A stretch of DNA of 19,367 bases, taken from assembly GCF_003463825.1 (NCBI RefSeq), contig NZ_QSDY01000032.1, positions 1 to 19,367 on the forward strand, in the 5' to 3' direction. The position numbers and the translations under genes are program-made. This document shows, in pieces, positions 14,090 to 19,367 of this stretch (position 1 is its first letter; every line of letters begins with the position of its first letter). Below the pieces are notes generated by a model, which saw only the letters and a program-made list of their open reading frames with translations, was not told where the DNA came from and did not search any database. This stretch comes from Veillonella sp. AM51-8BH (GTDB lineage: Bacteria > Bacillota > Negativicutes > Veillonellales > Veillonellaceae).

Positions 14090-14122
14090 ACTTTCATTAT
14101 GTAGTGAGAAAAGGAGATCTAA

Positions 14123-14467
14123 ATGGCAAATTTACCTAACTGCCCTAAGTGTGGCGACGAGTACACATATGAAGATGGTCATATGTTTATCTGTCCTATG
14201 TGCGGACATGAATGGACAGCGGCTGATGCACAAGCTGCAGCTGAAGCAGGTATCATTCGCGATGCTAACGGCAACGAGCTAGCTGATGGCGATACAGTTG
14301 TTGTTGTAAAAGACCTCAAAGTAAAAGGTGCGGGCATCTTGAAACAAGGTACGCGCGTAAAGAATATTCGCCTCATCACTGGTGCAAGCGATGGCCATGA
14401 TATCGATTGCAAAATCGATGGTTTCGGTGCAATGGCATTGAAATCTGAAATGGTTAAAAAAATCTAA
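14123..14467 (+). CDS. yjdM: YjdM/PhnA zinc-ribbon protein
   Basis: This is a 114-residue protein of the YjdM (formerly PhnA) family. An N-terminal zinc ribbon is formed by CPKCG and CPMCG (Cys 7, 10, 25 and 28). A linker A-rich helix precedes the C-terminal SH3-like domain, with [30 protein letters not shown] and the closing [18 protein letters not shown]. The length equals the family norm (about 110). It was once linked to alkylphosphonate use, but the true role is unresolved. It has its own promoter and terminator, so it is monocistronic. Confidence 0.95.
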   Translation: MANLPNCPKCGDEYTYEDGHMFICPMCGHEWTAADAQAAAEAGIIRDANGNELADGDTVVVVKDLKVKGAGILKQGTRVKNIRLITGASDGHDIDCKIDGFGAMALKSEMVKKI

Positions 14468-14474
14468 TATAAGG

Positions 14475-14507
14475 AATCCCTACCGATATATTCGGTAGGG
14501 ATTTTTT
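14475..14507 (+). terminator. Intrinsic terminator of yjdM
   Basis: A perfect 12-bp stem AATCCCTACCGA / TCGGTAGGGATT (14475-14486 with 14492-14503), with a 5-base loop and a T6 run. Confidence 0.95.
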
Positions 14508-14574
14508 CATATCATAAATGGTATAATCAACGTATACTGCGTGTAGCGTGAGAGTATTTAGTCGAGAGGAAACT

Positions 14575-14970
14575 ATGTTAAAACGTGTTGTGTTACTAGC
14601 CGTATTGGCGTCTATGATGGGAACTGTTACTTCTTTAGCGGCTGATTTAAAGCCTACAGATAAGCGTACCTATGAATTACAGCAACAAATCTCTTATAAT
14701 GTCATCATTCCTAGTGAGGCTTTCAAAACGAGTGCTGACGGTACCTTGATTGTTCCAGTAGAGATTAAGACTGATGATAAGGGAAATATTGTGGCCGTTG
14801 AAGCGGGGCCTAATAATTGGAAATTAGATCGAGAGGCTTACCCCATCTTTGAAGAGGCTGCCAAAGAGGCGGCTTGGAATACAAAGCATGTCGATACAGA
14901 GGAAGAATTGGTGATAACTATTCCAGTTAGTATTGTTATGTTATCCGGTGATAAGCCTAAGAAAAAATAA
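14575..14970 (+). CDS. Small secreted protein with TonB C-terminal-like fold
   Basis: The start is placed at ATG 14575, which follows GAGAGGA at 14564-14570; the upstream in-frame GTG at 14548 has no site and would put a charged extension before the signal peptide. The 131-residue product starts with a clear signal peptide (MLKRVVLLAVLASMMGTVTSLAA, cut after SLA near residue 21). The mature part resembles a TonB_C/energy-transducer-type domain: IVPVEIKTDDKGNIVAVEAG, WKLDREAYPIFEEAAKEAAWN, then ITIPVSIVML and a lysine-rich end. It lacks the usual membrane anchor and proline linker of TonB, so it is a free periplasmic protein. The next gene follows after 10 bases. The family link is weak. Confidence 0.75.
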   Translation: MLKRVVLLAVLASMMGTVTSLAADLKPTDKRTYELQQQISYNVIIPSEAFKTSADGTLIVPVEIKTDDKGNIVAVEAGPNNWKLDREAYPIFEEAAKEAAWNTKHVDTEEELVITIPVSIVMLSGDKPKKK

Positions 14971-14980
14971 AGGAGCACTT

Positions 14981-15499
14981 ATGGAATCTACAAAAGATTT
15001 AGAGCAATATACTTATGATCTATTGGCGGAGCGTGGTGTTACGCTAGAGGATATTGCAGAGCTCGTTTTATACGTTCAAAAACCGTATATGCCGAATTTA
15101 AAGATTGAAGAGTGTCGTGAGCATGTGGCATCTGTGCTTTCAAAACGAGAGGTACACAATGCGATAATTACGGGCATTGAGCTCGACAAGTTAACGGAAC
15201 AAAATAAATTGTCTCAACCTTTGCAACGAATCGTAGCTAATGATGAAAGCCTCTATGGTATCGATGAGATTCTAGCCTTTTCCATCGTTAATCTGTATGG
15301 CTCTATAGGATTTACGAACTATGGTTATTTAGATAAGGTAAAGCCGGGTATTATTAAGAAGCTAGATAGTGAAGAGGGCGGTCACTGTAATACATTCCTC
15401 GATGATCTTGTAGGTGCCGTGGCGGCCGCTGCAGCAGGAAAGCTAGCTCATAATGAGCCACACCGCGTACGTCATGCGTTAGCTGAGGAAAAAGAATAA
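14981..15499 (+). CDS. pgpA: Phosphatidylglycerophosphatase A family protein (YutG-like)
   Basis: The start is set at ATG 14981, ten bases after the previous stop, with AAGGAGC directly upstream; a longer frame opening at 14933 would overlap the previous gene. The 172-residue product follows the Firmicute YutG/PgpA-like pattern: RGVTLEDIAELVLYVQKPYMP, the turn KREVHNAIITGIELD, YGIDEILAFSIVNLYGSIGFTN, GYLDKVKPGIIKKLD, and a metal-binding-type FLDDLVGAVAAAAAGKLAH. PgpA enzymes dephosphorylate phosphatidylglycerophosphate to make phosphatidylglycerol. This short Gram-positive branch lacks the long membrane segments of E. coli PgpA, so the substrate is inferred. Confidence 0.85.
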   Translation: MESTKDLEQYTYDLLAERGVTLEDIAELVLYVQKPYMPNLKIEECREHVASVLSKREVHNAIITGIELDKLTEQNKLSQPLQRIVANDESLYGIDEILAFSIVNLYGSIGFTNYGYLDKVKPGIIKKLDSEEGGHCNTFLDDLVGAVAAAAAGKLAHNEPHRVRHALAEEKE

Positions 15500-15590
15500 A
15501 TTTCTAGTATTGATGTCATTGAGTATAAAGAGTATAACTAGTATAGTGAATAAATAATTTATTACTGGTAGGTTATATACAGGAGGAACT

Positions 15591-16129
15591 ATGCAAAAGG
15601 TTCTAGTTGTTATTGATATGCAAAAAGACTTCGTAGATGGTGCCCTTGGCTCAGCACAGGCGCAGATGATTGTAGATAATGTGCGCCAAAAAATTGAGAA
15701 CTTTGACGGGCCTATTATCTTTACGCGCGATACGCATGATACTAATTATCTTGAAAGCCAAGAGGGCAAGTTCTTGCCTGTTACACATTGCGTGAAGAAT
15801 ACAGAGGGCTGGCATATTGTGAAAGGTTTAATCGAAGCTGCAGAAGGGCGTCCTGTCATGAGCCTGTATCCTTTATCGATAAGCCAAACTTTGGATCCTT
15901 TGAATTATTATCCCGTTTGGAAGGCATGAACTCGGTAAATCCTATTGAGTCTATTACGCTCGTTGGTTTATGTACTGATATTTGCGTTGTTTCTAATGCG
16001 ATTATACTGAAAGCAGGTTTGCCAGAAATCCCTGTTTACGTAGATTCTAGCTGCTGTGCTGGCGTTACGGAAGAATCTCATCAAGCAGCATTAACAACAA
16101 TGAAAATGTGTCAGTGTATCATTGACTAA
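15591..16129 (+). pseudogene. Isochorismatase/nicotinamidase-family cysteine hydrolase, split by a frameshift
   Basis: The family uses a D-K-C triad. The first frame from ATG 15591 (AGGAGGA upstream) has VVIDMQKDFVDG with Asp9, IIFTRDTHD and continues to about GRPVM (15860). It then loses similarity and stops at 15927-15929. The remainder lies one base back, in the frame of positions 15860 onward: IDKPNFGSF with the expected Lys, LVGLCTDICVVSNAI with the catalytic Cys (15983-15985), and ESHQAALTTM, ending at TAA 16127-16129. Deletion of one base between about 15855 and 15875 explains this. The full frame would be about 179 residues, the normal length. The first-frame product lacks Lys and Cys, so it should be inactive. 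A sequencing error is the main alternative. Confidence 0.85.
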
Positions 16130-16224
16130 TCGAGCTTGTTGCAACTGTATTAGTTTGAAGTACAAGGGTGTATAACGTACCTTTAGTATGGATGTATTCA
16201 AATCGTATATTGATTAACTTATGT

Positions 16225-16254
16225 AAAGGCTATAGGTTATTCTATAGCCTTTTT
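16225..16254 (+). terminator. Intrinsic terminator after the hydrolase gene
   Basis: An 11-bp stem AAAGGCTATAG / CTATAGCCTTT (16225-16235 with 16242-16252), with a 6-base loop and a T5 run. Confidence 0.9.
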
Positions 16255-16269
16255 ACATGGGAAATCATA

Positions 16270-16298
16270 TTGACGATTTTCTATATACAATGTACAAT
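16270..16298 (+). promoter_or_regulatory. Promoter of the superoxide dismutase gene
   Basis: TTGACG (16270-16275), 17 bases, TACAAT (16293-16298), with a start near 16305. The leader is about 115 bases and carries a small hairpin (GAACGAT 16369-16375 with ATCGTTC 16389-16395). Confidence 0.75.
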
Positions 16299-16303
16299 AA
16301 ATA

Positions 16304-16322
16304 AATAATGATAATTCATATC
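16304..16322 (+). promoter_or_regulatory. Fur-box-like site at the sod transcription start
   Basis: AATAATGATAATTCATATC matches 15 of 19 positions of the classical Fur consensus (GATAATGATAATCATTATC). It lies directly at the predicted start of transcription, where binding would repress. Fur control of superoxide dismutase genes is known in other bacteria; a PerR-type site is the alternative. Confidence 0.6.
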
Positions 16323-16421
16323 AATTAAATAAAATAAAGATGCAGGTGCATCGAAACGCTTTCACAAGAACGATACATAGTATTTAAAATCGTTCGTGAC
16401 CTATATTTAAGGAGGACTATT

Positions 16422-17051
16422 ATGAAACCTTTCGAACTTGCACCATTACCATATGCTTATGATTACCTTGAGCCTGTTATTGATACAGAAACAATGAAAT
16501 TGCATCATGATAAGCACCATCAAGCGTATGTTAATAATTTGAACGCTGCTATCGCAAAATATCCTGATCTTGCTTATGGTTGTGTAGACTGCATCCTCGG
16601 CGATATCGCTAATGTGCCAGAAGATATCCGTCAAGCAGTTATCAACAACGGTGGCGGTCACAAGAACCACACTATGTTCTGGGAAATTATGACAAAACCA
16701 GATACGTCTAAATTGGAAGGCCCTTTAAAAGAGGCTATCGATGCTGAACTTGGTGGCTATGATGCCTTTGTTGAAAGCTTCTCCGCTGCAGCAGCAACAC
16801 GCTTCGGCTCTGGTTGGGCATGGCTTGTGGTAAACAAAGATGGTAAACTCGAAGTGACATCTACTGCGAATCAAGACAATCCTCTGTTAGAAGGCAAAAA
16901 AGCCATTCTTTGCTTAGACGTTTGGGAACATGCATACTACTTGCACTACCAAAACCGTCGCCCGGACTATATCAAGGAATTCTTCCGCGTTATTAACTGG
17001 GACAAAGTATCTGAAAACTACGAAAAAGCATTGAAACCACACCATCAATAA
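16422..17051 (+). CDS. sodA: Superoxide dismutase, Mn-type (Fe/Mn family)
   Basis: It converts superoxide to hydrogen peroxide and oxygen in the cytoplasm. The 209 residues are normal family length. Metal ligands are His28 ([12 protein letters not shown]), His83 (NHTMFW), Asp166 and His170 (LDVWEHAYY). The conserved second-shell residues are His32 and Tyr36. GGG at 77-79 together with Gln151 (ANQDNP) is the Mn-type second-shell signature, rather than the Fe-type Gln69-like arrangement; a cambialistic enzyme cannot be excluded. The start follows AAGGAGGA. It is monocistronic. In an anaerobe it would protect against oxygen exposure. Confidence 0.96.
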   Translation: MKPFELAPLPYAYDYLEPVIDTETMKLHHDKHHQAYVNNLNAAIAKYPDLAYGCVDCILGDIANVPEDIRQAVINNGGGHKNHTMFWEIMTKPDTSKLEGPLKEAIDAELGGYDAFVESFSAAAATRFGSGWAWLVVNKDGKLEVTSTANQDNPLLEGKKAILCLDVWEHAYYLHYQNRRPDYIKEFFRVINWDKVSENYEKALKPHHQ

Positions 17052-17188
17052 GATAGCTTTTGATATTGGTATATCTCTCAAACTAGTTGATCTCAGAAAC
17101 ATATAAATCCCTCAAATTTACTAACTCTCTTAAAACTACGACCCCTTTAGAGCCTTAAATCATTTACATTAGGCACATAATTTAATAG

Positions 17189-17254
17189 ATAACGGATAGT
17201 TCATATATTCTCCGCCATGCTTGACTGGGGATGTATTATCTATCCGTTATTTTT
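17189..17254 (+). terminator. Large-loop hairpin with T-run downstream of sodA
   Basis: ATAACGGATAG (17189-17199) is complementary to CTATCCGTTAT (17240-17250), 11 bp, followed by TTTTTA. The 40-base loop holds TCTCCGCC and GGGGAT, which could form an inner stem. It lies 138 bases after the sod stop, far for a simple terminator, and nothing else is visible between 17052 and 17188. The loop could make it a processed 3' RNA. Confidence 0.55.
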
Positions 17255-17378
17255 ATATAAAAATGTTGATATTTTTAGAAAGAACTTTCAAAAGTATAGC
17301 CATGGATACAGATTTTATAATCGATATCGTTTATCATAGGGTCATAGGTTATGTTAGATAAACCTTTCACAGTATATA

Positions 17379-17408
17379 TTGCCTTGTATACACAGTGGTA
17401 CGTATAGA
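17379..17408 (+). promoter_or_regulatory. Weak promoter candidate for the DUF438 gene
   Basis: TTGCCT (17379-17384), 18 bases, TATAGA (17403-17408). The gene start is about 50 bases downstream. An inverted repeat GTTTATC (17329-17335) / GATAAAC (17357-17363) precedes it. The rest of 17255-17458 shows no gene. Confidence 0.3.
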
Positions 17409-17458
17409 GGGCTACTCACATAAGTAATAAACAATATTTTTGACACGAGGGGATCAAA

Positions 17459-19015
17459 ATGGAAAAGAAATTAGATTTGTCCAAATCTGTATATGATTTG
17501 GTAACAGAATATCCTGAAGTAACAGAGATTATGAAAAGTTTAGGGTTCAGCGAAATCACTAATAAAGTGATGTTGAACTCTGTTGGTAAAATTATGACCA
17601 TCCCAAAAGGGGCTAAGATGAAGGGCGTATCCATGATCGATATCGTGAGCGCATTCATGAAAGCTGGTTTTACCTTGGAAGGTGAAATGCCAAATCTACA
17701 AGGTGATGAAGCAGCATCTGCTAAAGATGCTCCTGTAGAGACTGTGGCTACTCAAGTAGAGGAGCCTAAAGCTAGCCAAAATACAGAAACTAATGAAGAG
17801 GACACTGTTACAGATAGCGAACGTGTAGAACAATTGAAAGGTTTCTTGAAACGGTTAGGTACTGGTGAAGAGCTTGGTGCTGTTCGTGATGATTTTGCGA
17901 GCCAATTCAAACATGTTGAGGCTAGTGAAATTATGAAAGCCGAACAAGGTCTTATGCGCGAAGGTACACCTTTAGAAGAGGTACAACAATTGTGCGACCT
18001 TCACTCTGCATTGTTCCATGGTTCTACAATTCATGAACAAATGGATGCAGAACATGCTAAGGTAGAAGCGGTTCTAGAAGCTCAAGAAAAGAGCAAGAGC
18101 GTTGTGGGTTTGGTAGAGACTGCAGGTCATCCGTTAAACCGATTAACAGAAGAAAATAAAGCGCTCGATGAGTTGATTGAATCTATTCGTCCTAAAGTAG
18201 CAGACAAAACTGCCACTTATGATGATGTGAATACAGTGCGTCAACTATCTGTTCACTATGCTAAAAAAGGCGATTTATTATATCCAAAATTGAAAGTGGA
18301 TTATGCAATCGGTGGTCCATCCATGGTTATGTGGACTGTTGATGGCGATATTCGCGACCAATTAGGTGATTTAGCAAAATCTAGCCAAAGTGTAGATGAT
18401 TGGTATAGACGCTTTGATGAGCTTCTTACACGTGCTCAAGAAATGATCTACAAAGAACAAAATATCTTGTTCCCAATCTGTGCAGAAAACTTCAGCAAAG
18501 AAGATTGGTATCAAATTTACAAAGATACAGCGCAGTATGAAGACATCTTTGGTGTAACACGCATTGCTTGGCCAGAAGCTGATACCGCATTAGCTGCGCA
18601 AACTACAAAACCAAGTGGTGATAATAATGCTATCGGTTTAATTGGTGGTACCTTAACTGTAGATCAACTAGATGCTATGCTCAATACAATGCCAATGGAG
18701 GTAACCTTCGTTGACCATGAAGATATTAACCGTTACTTCAACGATGGTGAAAAGGTATTTAAACGTCCTACTACAGCTATCGGTCGTGATGTGTACTCCT
18801 GCCATCCACCAAAGGTAGAACCGATTGTACGTGGTATTATCGACTCCTTCCGTAAAGGTGACCGCGATAATGTGGCAGTATGGCTTGAAAAACAAGGCCG
18901 TCCATTCTATGTAAACTACATGGCTGTACGCGATCAAAACAATAACTATATTGGTACATTAGAACTCGTACAAGATATGCAATTTGCAAAGGAACATTTT
19001 GCTAGAATTAAATAA
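17459..19015 (+). CDS. DUF1858-DUF438-hemerythrin-like-PAS protein
   Basis: This is a 518-residue cytoplasmic multi-domain protein, probably a redox- or gas-responsive sensor. Domains in order: DUF1858 (about 5-66, LDLSKSVYDLVTEYPEVTEI), an acidic low-complexity linker (about 78-118), DUF438 (about 120-185, QLKGFLKRLGTGEELGAVRD, ending LHSALFHG), a hemerythrin-like helical bundle (about 222-370, GHPLNRLTEENKAL, SVHYAKKGDLLYPKL, GPSMVMWTVDGDIR, KEQNILFPIC), and a C-terminal PAS domain (about 392-515, LNTMPMEVTFVDHEDINRYF, then GRDVYSCHPPKV and NYIGTLELVQDM). Such proteins are common in clostridia and Negativicutes. In the hemerythrin region some positions expected to be His or Glu are Asn, Gly or Asp, so metal binding is not assured. 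AGGGGATC lies before the ATG. Confidence 0.9.
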   Translation: MEKKLDLSKSVYDLVTEYPEVTEIMKSLGFSEITNKVMLNSVGKIMTIPKGAKMKGVSMIDIVSAFMKAGFTLEGEMPNLQGDEAASAKDAPVETVATQVEEPKASQNTETNEEDTVTDSERVEQLKGFLKRLGTGEELGAVRDDFASQFKHVEASEIMKAEQGLMREGTPLEEVQQLCDLHSALFHGSTIHEQMDAEHAKVEAVLEAQEKSKSVVGLVETAGHPLNRLTEENKALDELIESIRPKVADKTATYDDVNTVRQLSVHYAKKGDLLYPKLKVDYAIGGPSMVMWTVDGDIRDQLGDLAKSSQSVDDWYRRFDELLTRAQEMIYKEQNILFPICAENFSKEDWYQIYKDTAQYEDIFGVTRIAWPEADTALAAQTTKPSGDNNAIGLIGGTLTVDQLDAMLNTMPMEVTFVDHEDINRYFNDGEKVFKRPTTAIGRDVYSCHPPKVEPIVRGIIDSFRKGDRDNVAVWLEKQGRPFYVNYMAVRDQNNNYIGTLELVQDMQFAKEHFARIK

Positions 19016-19064
19016 GAACTAGTGTAATACTAGTTGTGTGATACAGTGAAACTTTGATACAAAA

Positions 19065-19105
19065 AGGCTGCTCTAACATTGAATGATGCTAGAGCAGCCT
19101 CTTTT
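19065..19105 (+). terminator. Intrinsic terminator of the DUF438 gene
   Basis: A perfect 11-bp stem AGGCTGCTCTA / TAGAGCAGCCT (19065-19075 with 19090-19100), with a 14-base loop, followed by CTTTT. Confidence 0.92.
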
Positions 19106-19130
19106 ATTGTACGCCGAATAGGCATGACTA

Positions 19131-19367
19131 AACCCCCAGTTAAACTGGGGGTTGGTAAAAATTCTTAGAGAAAAGGAAAGAACCTCCTAATGATAGAATG
19201 AAGTTGGTCTGGCAACCACAACATTTCAACATAGGAGGTTCAATGTCAATGAATGACGTAAAAAGCTTATCACATAGTAAATGGAGATGTAAATATCATA
19301 TTGTTTTTGCTCCAAAGTATAGAAGACAAATAATTTATGGTCGGATAAAAGCTGATGTAGGTAAAAT
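19131..19367 (+). mobile_element. Left end of an IS200-like insertion sequence (cut by window edge)
   Basis: The element opens with a perfect 10-bp hairpin AACCCCCAGT-TAA-ACTGGGGGTT (19131-19153), the kind of left-end hairpin read by Y1 transposases. A leader of about 90 bases follows, in which AACCTCCTA (19181-19189) pairs with TAGGAGGTT (19232-19240), covering the ribosome-binding site. IS200-type elements are known to hold down their own translation in this way. There are no terminal inverted repeats, as expected for the family. The exact boundary and the right end are not in the window. Confidence 0.8.
19243..19367 (+). CDS. tnpA: IS200-like TnpA (Y1 HUH transposase), N-terminal part only
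   Basis: ATG 19243 follows AGGAGGT at 19233-19239. The visible 41 codons read SLSHSKWRCKYHIVFAPKYR, then RQIIYGRIKADVG, and run off the window. The KYHIVFAPKYRR block is highly characteristic of IS200/IS605-family TnpA, a small (about 150-residue) single-strand DNA transposase. The HUH histidines and catalytic tyrosine would lie beyond the edge. There is no accessory TnpB visible. Confidence 0.9.
   Translation, partial: MSMNDVKSLSHSKWRCKYHIVFAPKYRRQIIYGRIKADVGK

Noticed and set aside
14548..14574. GTG at 14548 as start of the secreted protein
   Set aside because: It has no ribosome-binding site and would place charged residues before a clear signal peptide that starts at ATG 14575.
14933..14980. 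Upstream extension of the PgpA-like gene
   Set aside because: It overlaps the preceding gene, while ATG 14981 has AAGGAGC and matches the family start.
15788..15929. Programmed ribosomal frameshifting in the hydrolase
   Set aside because: No slippery heptamer, internal Shine-Dalgarno at the right distance or downstream stem is evident at the junction.

Overview
The window most resembles a Veillonella-type genome (Negativicutes: low-GC Firmicute gene content in a cell with an outer membrane). The evidence is a YadA-like trimeric autotransporter that needs an outer membrane, sitting beside genes typical of low-GC Firmicutes: PgpA/YutG-like phosphatase, DUF1858-DUF438-PAS protein, ECF S component and a holin-like type I toxin. 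Base composition is AT-rich throughout, most strongly in the left 3.2 kb. The genus is inferred from gene content, not proven.

Layout. (1) 1-3232: the end of an unknown gene, then an McrB/McrC-type restriction pair in which McrB carries an EVE-like domain. The pair ends at a strong terminator. A translated 39-bp tandem duplication lies at the 5' end of mcrB, and no normal start codon matches its conserved N-terminus. (2) 3301-5215: a trimeric autotransporter adhesin with its own promoter and terminator. (3) 5321-12119: nine same-strand, small, acidic genes. They include DUF2262, a SUKH-like protein, an Imm26-like protein, a HEAT-like protein, DUF1877 (broken), an LRR protein and DUF2695. This is the composition of an orphan polyimmunity locus against polymorphic toxins; no toxin gene is visible. 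(4) 12149-14040: an ECF transporter S component, a Phd/YefM-ParE/RelE type II toxin-antitoxin pair with a palindromic operator, a gene remnant, and a compact type I toxin-antitoxin locus. The last consists of a 23-residue holin-like toxin on the minus strand facing a convergent small RNA with a near-ideal promoter and a shared 22-bp terminator. (5) 14084-16254: YjdM/PhnA zinc-ribbon protein, a small secreted TonB_C-like protein, a PgpA-like phosphatase and a frameshifted isochorismatase-family hydrolase. (6) 16270-19105: Mn-type superoxide dismutase with a consensus-spaced promoter and a Fur-box-like site, then a DUF1858/DUF438/hemerythrin-like/PAS protein. (7) 19131-19367: the left end of an IS200-like element, cut by the window edge.

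How the parts fit: restriction, immunity, toxin-antitoxin and IS modules on the left and in the middle mark an accessory, defence-rich segment, flanked on the right by housekeeping and redox genes. The accessory part shows decay: a double-lesion DUF1877 gene, a start-less mcrB 5' end, a gene remnant and a frameshifted hydrolase. The most interesting unlisted element is the type I toxin-antitoxin locus at 13693-14022, which is invisible to ordinary ORF calling.
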